A DNA stretch of 64,000 nucleotides from Sulfurimonas crateris (GTDB lineage: Bacteria > Campylobacterota > Campylobacteria > Campylobacterales > Sulfurimonadaceae): the NCBI RefSeq assembly GCF_005217605.1, contig NZ_SZPX01000002.1, positions 1 to 64,000 of the forward strand, given 5' to 3'. The position numbers and the translations under genes were made by a program. Below, piece by piece: positions 15,453 to 24,787 of the stretch; the stretch's first letter is position 1; each line of letters begins with the position of its first letter. The notes below the pieces were generated by a model that worked only from the letters and a program-made list of their open reading frames with translations, searched no databases and was not told the origin of the DNA.

Positions 15453-17672
15453 TTAGAAAGGTAATAGATTTTTGATTGAGTCGGTAGCAGAACCTGTGCC
15501 GATAGAGCTTGACTCAGAGAGTAGTTTCTCAAGTGCGCCGCTTTGTGAACCTACCAAAGAGTTGATGTCAGGAATGCCTGAGGCAGAGCTGTTTACTCCT
15601 TTTAGCTGCTCTTGCATCTTCTCATTTAGCATCGTCTGCAGCTGGGCTTCATACTTTTTTGCCTCTTTTGAAAAAACGCCGCTGAGTGCCGCTGATATTT
15701 TTTTGTCCAGATCCGTTTTGACATCTACTGCAGGAGTCTTAAGTGAGCCTGTTGCATCTGTTTTAACGTAAAAACTATTGACCTCTGATAGTGTGGAGTT
15801 TATAATATCTGCATACTTCTCATCAAGCCCATCTATAGAGATAGCGGCATTTTTAAAATCAAGATTGCTCTTTAACTCCAGTTTTGACAAGTCGAAGATA
15901 TCGGCACTCCCTTTAAGTGCAATATCGCTTTTTTTAAGAGTCAGCGAAGAGAGAGCAAGGCCATCCAAAGGTATCCTTTTTGCGCTGAACACAGCACTTT
16001 CGTGAGCAACTTCGCCGAGTCTGTCATCTTTGCCTTCAAGCAGAAATTTCTCTACGACATCTCCGTCACTTGTCACTTTAAAAGTGGTTGCCTTGCCAAG
16101 AAGTTTTTGGTCATCTGCTATGTTGTTAATAGCCCCTGTAAAGTCTTGACTCTTAAGCTTTCCGCTCAGATCCACTTTTGCCACATAGATGTCCGGAGAT
16201 GGAACCTCTTCTTTGAACTTTATCCATCTTCCCTCTCCGCGCGGAGGTTTTGGCGGCTCTACTTTTGCTTCGCTTTTCATATAAGGCTGGGCAAGTGCGT
16301 AATATTTTTTTGCCATTGCTATATACTCTTTTATCTTCTCGCCAAAGATGGTGCCAACGACATTGATGGCACCGCTTCCATCAAGTGAATAAGCGCTTTT
16401 AAGATTGTTGTAATCACTCTGCGGAGCGCTTTTAATCTCGCCAATAAGCTTGGATATTCGTGCTTTGTCATTTGCAAAATCTTTTTTGATAGATGCGAGC
16501 TTTGCCTTATGCGCATCTATCTTTTTCTTAAATGCCGTAATGTCATCTTTTAGTTTTAAGAGCTGCGTGGGATCTTTTGATTTTGAAGCCGATTTTATAG
16601 CATCAAGATCTTTTTTATACTCATCCAGTTTATTTGAACTAAGCTCTTCTTTGGAGAGTCTCTCCCATTTTACCTTTATCTCATCTATCTCTTTTTGAGC
16701 CTCATTGTAGATTTTTACAGACTTTAGATCTGCGTTTGCAAGAAGCTCTTTTGGAGTCGGCAGTTTAATATTCGGCATTGTAAAAGAGGATGAGTCTGCA
16801 GCAGCCGAGCTTGTCTGCTCTTTTGTGGATGAGGGTTTTGGATTTGAGCTGGGTGTGTCAAAGCCGATGCCTGTCACTTGAACAAGCTCCATATGTGTTT
16901 TTCTTAGAAGAAGCGCATTGAAATCGAGATCTGCCAAGATGTTTTGGATACTTACGCTGTTTGTCTTGCCGTTATCATCTTGGACCTCAAGATTGCTTAT
17001 GCGCAAAGAGGCATTGCCAAAACTTGTCTCTACATCTTTAATGAGCACATCTTTACCGGTAGCACTTGAGAGCCCTTTTTCTAGTGTAAATTTTATAACA
17101 GGGTCTATCACAAGCATAGCAACTGCAAGAACTAACGCAGTGGCTACGGCAAATACGCCTACACCAATAATGCGAAAAGTACTATCTTTTTTATCGCTTT
17201 TTTTAAGAATGCCAAACTTTGCTAAAAGCGGGTATCTATCTATAAAAAGAGTGATTTTGCCGCGTGAAGTATCTATAACTCTGTTTAAGATGATATATAG
17301 AGGAAGTGAGAGAACTATAGCAACAACAAAGGAGCCAAGAACTATGGTGTTGTTAAAGTATGTAAGGCGCATAATGCCGCTGTTGTACATCGCACTCCAT
17401 AGCCCTTGGAGTCCATGGGCACTAAGAAGCGTGTACCCGAATGACTCAAATAGCGGATCAAAGATATACCCGACACCTGCAAAAAATGCACCCGATACCA
17501 AAAAAAGACCAAAATGTATATTTATTAGAAGTGCCAAAAAGATGATAAGAACCGTTTGAAGCCCGCTTGTAGGAGTAAGTCCCATGACCATACCTAAAAC
17601 AATCGCCAGTGTTACCTGCCATGGAGTCTGTCCGGAGTTGAGTGCTTTAAAAAGCTTTATTATAAAATTCAT
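15453..17672 (-). CDS. Fusion membrane protein: TIGR03546-like head and TIGR03545/AsmA-like body
   Basis: A 739-residue protein with two parts. Residues 1-~160 are a compact membrane domain (NSGQTPWQVTLAIVLGMVMG, with LTPTSGLQ and helices to ~130) resembling TIGR03546. After a linker and another helix at ~170-190, the body reads FTLEKGLSSATGKDVLIKDVETSF and continues with LALSSLTLKKSDIALKGSADI. This is AsmA/DUF748-like beta sequence plus a charged coiled coil (~310-430), resembling TIGR03545. As I recall, these are two neighbouring separate genes in gammaproteobacteria. The C-terminus would face the periplasm, suggesting an envelope lipid-transfer or assembly role; this is inference. It lies upstream of modE on the same strand but has its own region. 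Confidence 0.7.
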   Translation of the reverse strand: MNFIIKLFKALNSGQTPWQVTLAIVLGMVMGLTPTSGLQTVLIIFLALLINIHFGLFLVSGAFFAGVGYIFDPLFESFGYTLLSAHGLQGLWSAMYNSGIMRLTYFNNTIVLGSFVVAIVLSLPLYIILNRVIDTSRGKITLFIDRYPLLAKFGILKKSDKKDSTFRIIGVGVFAVATALVLAVAMLVIDPVIKFTLEKGLSSATGKDVLIKDVETSFGNASLRISNLEVQDDNGKTNSVSIQNILADLDFNALLLRKTHMELVQVTGIGFDTPSSNPKPSSTKEQTSSAAADSSSFTMPNIKLPTPKELLANADLKSVKIYNEAQKEIDEIKVKWERLSKEELSSNKLDEYKKDLDAIKSASKSKDPTQLLKLKDDITAFKKKIDAHKAKLASIKKDFANDKARISKLIGEIKSAPQSDYNNLKSAYSLDGSGAINVVGTIFGEKIKEYIAMAKKYYALAQPYMKSEAKVEPPKPPRGEGRWIKFKEEVPSPDIYVAKVDLSGKLKSQDFTGAINNIADDQKLLGKATTFKVTSDGDVVEKFLLEGKDDRLGEVAHESAVFSAKRIPLDGLALSSLTLKKSDIALKGSADIFDLSKLELKSNLDFKNAAISIDGLDEKYADIINSTLSEVNSFYVKTDATGSLKTPAVDVKTDLDKKISAALSGVFSKEAKKYEAQLQTMLNEKMQEQLKGVNSSASGIPDINSLVGSQSGALEKLLSESSSIGTGSATDSIKNLLPF

Positions 17673-17812
17673 GCTCGTGCCTTGTGCTTTGATAATTTAT
17701 CTGTTAGTTTAGCATATTTAATTGTGCTAACAATAAAAATAATTTTGCTCAGCTCAAAAAACAAAGCAAAACAAAAGCCAAGTTTAAGTACAATTCGCGC
17801 AGTTATAGATAA

Positions 17813-17854
17813 GGGCATCTCTGTAAAAACATTATAGGATTTTTAGAGATGCCC
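17813..17854 (+). other. Long stable hairpin in the pyrH leader
   Basis: GGGCATCTCT (17813-17822) pairs perfectly with AGAGATGCCC (17845-17854). A further A5/T5 pairing extends the stem after a 2-base GT bulge, leaving a ~10-base loop. It ends 4 bases before the pyrH ribosome site (AAGGAAG, 17859-17865). No U-tract follows, so it is not a classical terminator. It may protect the mRNA or control pyrH operon translation. Confidence 0.55.
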
Positions 17855-17858
17855 ATAA

Positions 17859-18581
<723 letters not shown>

Positions 18582-18586
18582 ATTTC

Positions 18587-18656
18587 TGACACGAAAGTGT
18601 CAAGCTTTAGTGACCAAAGCGGTCTAAGCGAAGTAGAAGGGACTTGTTCCTTTTAC
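18587..18656. repeat. Cluster of three short hairpins between pyrH and rpoZ
   Basis: Three inverted repeats follow each other: TGACAC-GAAA-GTGTCA (18587-18602); a shorter GACC/GGTC stem with flanking CTTAG-type pairing (18605-18628); and GTAgAAGGGA / TTCCTTTTAC (18633-18656). None has a clean U-tract. Similar compact hairpin clusters lie at 34598-34682 and 50733-50812. They could be processing sites or a mobile palindromic repeat family. Confidence 0.5.
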
Positions 18657-18685
18657 GGACTAATAATAAACCTTAAGGATATAAA

Positions 18686-18904
18686 ATGAGAGTAGAAGAG
18701 TTAACAGCAAAGATATTAGACAACAATCCAAATATGGATCGTTACCAGTTAGCGATAGCAGTTTCAAAAAGAACAGACGAGCTTTTAAACGGAGCGGTAA
18801 CAAAGCTTAACGTTGCAAAAAATGTTAAAGTTGCAGATTTGGCTTTGATGGAGATAGCTGAGGGTCTTATAACGATCAAGGGCTTTGCGGATAACAAAAA
18901 ATAG
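18686..18904 (+). CDS. rpoZ: RNA polymerase omega subunit
   Basis: A small (72-residue) subunit that helps fold beta-prime and forms part of a ppGpp site. Recognisable pattern: MRVEELTAKILDN, then RYQLAIAVSKRTDELLNGA (the conserved YxLaxxvakRaxxL helix), then KVADLALMEIAEGLI. AAGGAT precedes the start. It lies 19 bases before spoT, the same rpoZ-spoT pairing seen in many proteobacteria. Confidence 0.93.
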   Translation: MRVEELTAKILDNNPNMDRYQLAIAVSKRTDELLNGAVTKLNVAKNVKVADLALMEIAEGLITIKGFADNKK

Positions 18905-18923
18905 TTAATCGAGTCTGGGTCAA

Positions 18924-21062
18924 ATGGATATCGAAAAAATAAAGCAGATAGATAATGTTGACTCGGCAACAGAGTACCTTTTTGAGCAGATGCCTCACAG
19001 CGATGCTCTCCAGAAGGCTCTAGAGTACTCAAAGTCTGCTCATGTGGAGCAGTTTAGAAAAAGCGGTCAACCATATGTTGTCCACCCCATTTTAGTAGCA
19101 GCCATTGTCTCATCCATCACAAATGACGAAGCGATGGCAATAGCCGCACTTCTTCATGATATCGTAGAAGATACACATGTCAATATTGATGAGATAAAAG
19201 ATCTTTTTGGTGATGATGTAGCGCATCTGGTCGAAGGTCTTACAAAGATAGACAGTATCAGGGATGCCGAACTTATTCCCTCTAACTCCAATGAAAAACT
19301 TGTTGCATCGGCACTCTCATTTAGAAAGATGCTCTTAGCGAGCATAAAAGATGTAAGAGTCTTAGTCGTAAAACTTTGCGACAGATTTCACAATATGCTG
19401 ACCCTTGATGCTCTTCCTGCACAAAAACAGAATAGAATCGCAGAAGAGACGCTAGTCGTCTACTCACCGATCGCTCATCGTCTTGGAATCTCTTTTTTAA
19501 AAAATCTACTGGAAGATTTGAGCTTCTCATACCTTTTTAAAGAGGAGAAACGTCATATAGACAGCTACCTTGAGATGAACTATCATGCAATAGAGATGAA
19601 GCTCGATGAGTTTAAGCAGTCGATAAACAAGGTTTTGGTTCAAAACGGCTTCTGCGAAGATGATTTTGAGATACTCTCCCGTGTTAAACATAAATACTCT
19701 ATTTATTTAAAAATGCAGAGAAAAGGTGTCGGTATAGATGAGGTCCTTGACCTTTTGGCAGTCAGGATATTAACCGATGATGCCGTTAATTGCTACAAGA
19801 TACTTGGACTGATCCATCTGCACTTCCAGCCGCTCTCTTCAAGATTTAAGGACTATATAGCAGTACCTAAAGATAATGGATACAGAACTATTCATACGAC
19901 TGTTTTTTATAATACGGCAATTTTTGAAGTACAGATAAGAACTTATGATATGCACAAAACAGCAGAACTAGGTGTTGCGGCACACTGGAAATATAAGAGT
20001 GGCGCAAATGATAGCATAAAACTTGACTGGCTTAACAATCTCGGGTACCAAAACGAGTCTGTAGAGGAGTTTTATGATCTGATAAAGAATGACCTCTACA
20101 GCGAAGATATATCTGTTTTTTCTCCTACGGGCGAAGCATTTACGCTTCCGCGCGGTGCAGTTGTCCTTGATTTTGCATACGCTGTGCACACTCATGTCGG
20201 CAACCACGCAAAATCGGCTCTGGTCAACAAGACAAAAACATCCCTTATAAACGAGCTTCATAACGGAGATATAGTAAAGATAGAGGTCGCAGAGAGCAGT
20301 ATAACAAGATGCAGCTGGATCGATGCGGTGAAGACCTCCAAAGCAAAAACAAATATGAAGTATAAGTGCAATGCCAGAATAAGAGACATTAACTCCAGAT
20401 CAAGCGTGAGCATAGTAGCTACCGCTATGAACCTTAACCACTCCAGAGTAGAAGAGTGGTTCGAGAAAAACGGATGTGAGAAAGTAGCTACGATAGCTAC
20501 TGATATTGAGCATTTTCGTGAAGTTATCCATAAATATATAACAGATATAAATCAAAACAACAGATTTAAAAGATTTCTATCAAGACACAGGTTTAAGATA
20601 AAACGCTACCCATTCGGTGATCTTGAGGTTTATAATACTTCTAGTCTAAGCGATGTGGTTTTTGACTACTGCTGTCATCCAAAGAACGGAGATGAGATAA
20701 TGGCGTTTTTGGAGAAGGGTAAAGCGCATGTACACCATAAGATGTGTTCAAGCGCTTCAAAAAAACTTGAAAACCATGAGCCGATGGTATTTATAAGATG
20801 GCAGAAGCTAAATACGTTTAACTACAATATGATAGTCTCACTCCATAGCGGAGTAGGTACTTTGGCTGAGTTTTTAAACTACCTTGCAAAACTAAAGATA
20901 GATATAACACAGATAGAGCTTGGAAAAAACAGAAGCGAGACTACAAAGTATTGTGAAATAGGGTTTGAGAGCAAAGAAGCTGATATTAACTTGCTTCGTG
21001 GTAAAATCGAGCAAAAAATAAAAGTGATACATCTAATCCGCACCGATGATGCATACAAATAG
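18924..21062 (+). CDS. spoT: Bifunctional (p)ppGpp synthetase/hydrolase
   Basis: The single long RelA/SpoT homologue makes and degrades the stringent-response alarmone. Of 712 residues, the N-terminal HD hydrolase is intact: HVEQFRKSGQPYVVHP, ALLHDIVEDT with the HD pair (near residues 72-80), and LCDRFHNM. The synthetase shows KHKYSIYLKMQR, LAVRILT, YRTIHTT and EVQIRTYDMHKTAELGVAAHW. TGS (EDISVFSPTGEAFTLPRGA, ~390) and a C-terminal ACT domain follow. Both activities are expected. It follows rpoZ by 19 bases and precedes tyrS by 27. Confidence 0.95.
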   Translation: MDIEKIKQIDNVDSATEYLFEQMPHSDALQKALEYSKSAHVEQFRKSGQPYVVHPILVAAIVSSITNDEAMAIAALLHDIVEDTHVNIDEIKDLFGDDVAHLVEGLTKIDSIRDAELIPSNSNEKLVASALSFRKMLLASIKDVRVLVVKLCDRFHNMLTLDALPAQKQNRIAEETLVVYSPIAHRLGISFLKNLLEDLSFSYLFKEEKRHIDSYLEMNYHAIEMKLDEFKQSINKVLVQNGFCEDDFEILSRVKHKYSIYLKMQRKGVGIDEVLDLLAVRILTDDAVNCYKILGLIHLHFQPLSSRFKDYIAVPKDNGYRTIHTTVFYNTAIFEVQIRTYDMHKTAELGVAAHWKYKSGANDSIKLDWLNNLGYQNESVEEFYDLIKNDLYSEDISVFSPTGEAFTLPRGAVVLDFAYAVHTHVGNHAKSALVNKTKTSLINELHNGDIVKIEVAESSITRCSWIDAVKTSKAKTNMKYKCNARIRDINSRSSVSIVATAMNLNHSRVEEWFEKNGCEKVATIATDIEHFREVIHKYITDINQNNRFKRFLSRHRFKIKRYPFGDLEVYNTSSLSDVVFDYCCHPKNGDEIMAFLEKGKAHVHHKMCSSASKKLENHEPMVFIRWQKLNTFNYNMIVSLHSGVGTLAEFLNYLAKLKIDITQIELGKNRSETTKYCEIGFESKEADINLLRGKIEQKIKVIHLIRTDDAYK

Positions 21063-21089
21063 AAATAAAAACAGGAAAAACAGAGAATT

Positions 21090-22289
21090 ATGTTACAAGA
21101 AGCTTTAAGAGAGATAAAAAGAGGCACAGCCGAGATAATAGACAATGAAAGAATCGAGAAGCTGTTAAAAGCGTACTTTGAAGAGGGAAAAACATACACG
21201 GTAAAAGCGGGGTTTGATCCGACTGCACCCGATCTGCACCTGGGACATACGGTACTGCTGCAAAAGCTTGCAATATTTCAAAAATATGGGGCAAGCGTGC
21301 AGTTTCTTATCGGTGACTTTACCGCGCAGATCGGTGATCCGACAGGAAAGAGCGCTACAAGAAAGACGCTCAGCGCGCTAGAGATACAGGAGAACGCAAA
21401 GAGCTACAAAGAGCAGGTCTTTAAGATCTTAGACCCTTCTAAAACGGAAGTGCTCTTTAACTCAGACTGGATAAATCCGCTTGGGGCTTCTGGAATGCTG
21501 ACACTTACGACAACTTTTAATGTTGCAAGGATGTTGGAACGTGACGACTTTGACAAAAGATACAAAAGCGGAACGTCCATCTCTATAAGCGAGTTTATAT
21601 ATCCCCTTCTTCAGGGCTATGACAGTGTGCATTTAAAGAGCGATATTGAGATCGGAGGCACTGACCAGAAGTTCAATCTTCTCATGGGTCGTCATCTTCA
21701 GCGAGCTTATGAGATAGGAAAAGAGCAGTCGGTTTTGATGATGCCTATCTTAGAAGGTCTTGATGGCGTACAGAAGATGAGTAAATCACTAAACAACTAT
21801 ATAGGTGTTGCAGATGAGCCAAACGATATGTTCGGAAAGATCTTAAGCATCTCTGATGAGTTGATGTGGAGATATTACGAACTGCTTAGCACAAAAACAT
21901 TGGATGAGATAGAGCTCTTAAAAAAAGGTGTAACCGATGGTTCTCTTCATCCAAAAGCGGTTAAAGAGGATCTGGCTTTAGAGATAACCCAGAGATTTCA
22001 CTCAAAAGAGGCGGCTATTGCTGCAAAAGCCGAGTTTGAAAAAGTGCATGCAAACAACCAGATCCCTACAGAGATCGACGAATACAGCTCTGATGAAGAG
22101 ATCTGGATCGCAAAAGCCCTTGTTGATTGTAATCTAGCACCCTCAACATCTCAGGCAAGAAGAGATATTAAGCAAGGTGCTGTTAAAATTGATCAAGAGA
22201 AAGTTAATGACGAGCAGCTACAATTAGCAAAAGGGGAGTATATCCTCCAAGTCGGAAAAAGAAAATTTGCAAAGTTAAAGGTAAACTAA
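21090..22289 (+). CDS. tyrS: Tyrosyl-tRNA synthetase
   Basis: A class I aminoacyl-tRNA synthetase that charges tRNA-Tyr. The HIGH-type motif is DLHLGHT (near residue 49), the mobile loop is KMSKS (near 230), and the C-terminal ~60 residues are an S4 RNA-binding domain ([19 protein letters not shown]). The 399-residue length is that of the TyrS form common in Campylobacterota. Its TAA stop shares a base with the next ATG (TAATG), indicating coupling to the nitronate monooxygenase-like gene. Confidence 0.96.
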   Translation: MLQEALREIKRGTAEIIDNERIEKLLKAYFEEGKTYTVKAGFDPTAPDLHLGHTVLLQKLAIFQKYGASVQFLIGDFTAQIGDPTGKSATRKTLSALEIQENAKSYKEQVFKILDPSKTEVLFNSDWINPLGASGMLTLTTTFNVARMLERDDFDKRYKSGTSISISEFIYPLLQGYDSVHLKSDIEIGGTDQKFNLLMGRHLQRAYEIGKEQSVLMMPILEGLDGVQKMSKSLNNYIGVADEPNDMFGKILSISDELMWRYYELLSTKTLDEIELLKKGVTDGSLHPKAVKEDLALEITQRFHSKEAAIAAKAEFEKVHANNQIPTEIDEYSSDEEIWIAKALVDCNLAPSTSQARRDIKQGAVKIDQEKVNDEQLQLAKGEYILQVGKRKFAKLKVN

Positions 22290-23380
22290 TGAGCTATAAA
22301 GCATTGAAAATCGGTAAATATATCATAGAAAAACCTATAGTTCAAGGCGGAATGGGTGTCGGTATAAGCTGGGATCAGCTTGCCGGAACCGTTTCAAAAG
22401 AGGGCGGACTGGGTGTTATCAGCGCCGTTGGAACCGGTTACTATGAGAATAAAAAATATGCTTCAAAACTTGTAGCAGACAGACCGCTTGATGCTCTTGG
22501 TTTTTATTCAAAAGAGGGTTTTGACGCTATTATAAAAAATGCCAGAAAAATATGCGGTGATAAACCTCTTGCTGCAAATATTCTATATGCGATAAATGAC
22601 TATGGAAGAGTTGTCCGTGATGCATGTGAGAGCGGCATAGATATTATTATAACAGGAGCCGGTCTTCCTACAAATATGCCTGAGTTTACTGAAGGGTATC
22701 CAGATGTGGCACTTGTGCCTATCGTATCATCTGCAAAAGCGCTCAAGATAATCTGTAAGAGATGGAAACAGAGATACAACAGACTTCCGGATGCTGTTGT
22801 GTTAGAGGGTCCAAAAAGTGGAGGGCATCAAGGTTTTACCTATGAGCAGTGTAAAATGCCGGAGAATCAGCTTGAAAACTTAGTAAGACCTGTTGTTGAA
22901 GAGGCCGCTTTGTGGGGCGATATTCCAGTGATAGCTGCAGGCGGGATCTGGGATAAGAGCGATATAGATGAGATGATGTCGCTTGGTGCAAGAGGTGTTC
23001 AGATGGGGACACGCTTTATTGGAACTCATGAGTGTGACGCGCATGAGAACTTCAAACAAGTACTTTTAGATGCAAAAAAAGAGGATATTCAACTCTTCTC
23101 TTCACCTGTAGGTTACCCTGCGCAGGGTGTTAGAACAAACCTGACCGCTCTTGTTGAGAAGAGAGAGGGGCCTGCTATAAAGTGTATATCAAACTGTGTT
23201 GCTCCGTGTAATCGCGGTGAAGAGGCAAAAGAGGTTGGTTACTGTATCGCAGACAGACTAAGTGATGCCTACAACGGAAACCTTGAGACAGGACTCTTCT
23301 TCTCAGGCACGAACGGATATAGACTCGATAAGATAATCTCGGTAAAAGAGTTGATGGATAAATTACTCAACGGTGAATAG
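22289..23380 (+). CDS. Nitronate monooxygenase / FabK-like flavoprotein
   Basis: An FMN-dependent TIM-barrel enzyme of the 2-nitropropane dioxygenase family. Of 363 residues, the N-terminal VQGGMGVGISWDQLAGTVSK binds FMN phosphate side chains, GPKSGGHQGF carries the catalytic His near residue 180, and IAAGGIWDKSDIDEMMSLGA plus GVQMGTRFI complete the flavin site. A cysteine group, C-x3-C-x3-C-x12-C (KCISNCVAPCNRG...GYC, near 299-322), is extra compared with classic enzymes and might bind metal or Fe-S. The reaction could be nitronate oxidation or enoyl-ACP reduction; sequence alone does not decide. Confidence 0.85.
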   Translation: MSYKALKIGKYIIEKPIVQGGMGVGISWDQLAGTVSKEGGLGVISAVGTGYYENKKYASKLVADRPLDALGFYSKEGFDAIIKNARKICGDKPLAANILYAINDYGRVVRDACESGIDIIITGAGLPTNMPEFTEGYPDVALVPIVSSAKALKIICKRWKQRYNRLPDAVVLEGPKSGGHQGFTYEQCKMPENQLENLVRPVVEEAALWGDIPVIAAGGIWDKSDIDEMMSLGARGVQMGTRFIGTHECDAHENFKQVLLDAKKEDIQLFSSPVGYPAQGVRTNLTALVEKREGPAIKCISNCVAPCNRGEEAKEVGYCIADRLSDAYNGNLETGLFFSGTNGYRLDKIISVKELMDKLLNGE

Positions 23381-23387
23381 AAGGGTG

Positions 23388-24779
23388 ATGTTTAAGCTTT
23401 TTTTACTCTCTTTTCTTTTTCTTATCTCTCTTGAGGCTTCCACAAAAAGCAGTGAGCTTTTAAAAAGAGCACAGAGCTATATGAAGAGCAACTCTACAAG
23501 CGATACTTTTCGCGCATATGATGACTATAAAACTCTCTATCTTCGTTCAATGGTCGATAACGACAGCTCTTTAAAGTTTGAGGCTTTAAAGGGGATAGTA
23601 AAGAGCGGAGAGAGACTTAGCATTGATGTCTCTAAATACTCTCAAGAGCTTAAGACCCTTTCGCAAAAAAGCAGTTACAACAAACCTGAGCCAAAAGAGA
23701 TGAAAAAGAGTAAGCATATCGAAGATGTTCATGTTGATCCTCTGCACAGGCTAAAATCAGTAGAGTGGAGAGAAGATACACTGCTTTTGGAGTTTAACAA
23801 AGAGCTTACATCTTCTCAGATCGAACACTTTACGCTTCACGATACGATTAAGGGCAGATACAGATATGTCTTTGATATTAAAACTGCCATGCTTACAGAC
23901 TCCCAAAATATTAAAAGCAATGATATAGATAGAATAAAAATAGCACAGTTTGATCCACAGACGCTAAGACTGGTGATAGATCACAACGCAAAAATAGAAG
24001 TCGCACACAGTATTGACTCTAAAACATTAGAGGTAAAGCTAAAGACAAAAACCAGCAAAGTAGTACCTGCTCTTGAGAGTGTCGTACCGATAAAAAGAGA
24101 CAGAGGAAAAGTGATCGTTATAGACCCCGGTCATGGTGGAAAAGACCCTGGTGCAGTGGGTTATAGAAAATATAGAGAGAAAATCGTTGTCTTTGATGTA
24201 GCAAAAGAGCTTGAGAAGATATTAGAATCGCGCGGCTACAAAGTCTATATGACAAGAACAGCGGATAAATTTGTAAAGCTGAGCGATAGAACAAAGTTTG
24301 CAAATAAAAAGGGAGCGAATATTTTTGTCAGTATTCATGCAAATGCGATCGATGGCAAACATGCAAACAAAGTGCACGGGGTTGAGTGCTACTTTCTCTC
24401 TCCTTCACGTTCTGAGAGAGCAAAAAGTGTTGCGGCACAGGAGAACTCCGCAGATCTAAGCGATATGAATATATATGGAAAAGATAGCTATCTTAACTTT
24501 TTGAACCATCACAATACCGTAGCATCAAATAAACTGGCGATTGATCTGCAAAGAGGAATGCTCGGCGCGCTTGCTAAAAGGTACAGCGGTGTAAAAGATG
24601 GCGGAGTCCGTGAGGGTCCTTTTTGGGTCTTGGTGGGAGCACAGATGCCATCGGTTTTGGTAGAGGTCGGATTTATTACCCATCCTACGGAGGCTAGACG
24701 CCTAGTTGATAAAAACTACTTAAAAACAATGGCTCTTGGCTTGGCTGACGGTATCGAGAGATACTTCGCCAATAATTAG
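23388..24779 (+). CDS. amiA: N-acetylmuramoyl-L-alanine amidase (Amidase_3) with AMIN-like domain
   Basis: A periplasmic zinc amidase that cuts the peptide stem from muramic acid, needed for daughter-cell separation. From the ATG at 23388 the signal peptide is MFKLFLLSFLFLISLEAS; an in-frame GTG at 23373 overlaps the previous stop and is an alternative. A central beta domain (~120-225) resembles AMIN. The catalytic domain has VIDPGHGGKDPGA (His ligand, near 250), MTRTADKFVKLSDRTKFAN, FVSIHANA (His) and VLVEVGFITHP (Glu). It is last in the pyrH-tyrS operon. It converges with the DHH gene, 8 bases apart. Confidence 0.9.
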   Translation: MFKLFLLSFLFLISLEASTKSSELLKRAQSYMKSNSTSDTFRAYDDYKTLYLRSMVDNDSSLKFEALKGIVKSGERLSIDVSKYSQELKTLSQKSSYNKPEPKEMKKSKHIEDVHVDPLHRLKSVEWREDTLLLEFNKELTSSQIEHFTLHDTIKGRYRYVFDIKTAMLTDSQNIKSNDIDRIKIAQFDPQTLRLVIDHNAKIEVAHSIDSKTLEVKLKTKTSKVVPALESVVPIKRDRGKVIVIDPGHGGKDPGAVGYRKYREKIVVFDVAKELEKILESRGYKVYMTRTADKFVKLSDRTKFANKKGANIFVSIHANAIDGKHANKVHGVECYFLSPSRSERAKSVAAQENSADLSDMNIYGKDSYLNFLNHHNTVASNKLAIDLQRGMLGALAKRYSGVKDGGVREGPFWVLVGAQMPSVLVEVGFITHPTEARRLVDKNYLKTMALGLADGIERYFANN

Positions 24780-24787
24780 AGGTGCTA

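Noticed and set aside
16918-17559. 213-codon open frame opposite the fusion membrane protein
   Set aside because: A reverse-strand shadow of a transmembrane coding region; no ribosome site, and the real gene on the minus strand shows domain structure.
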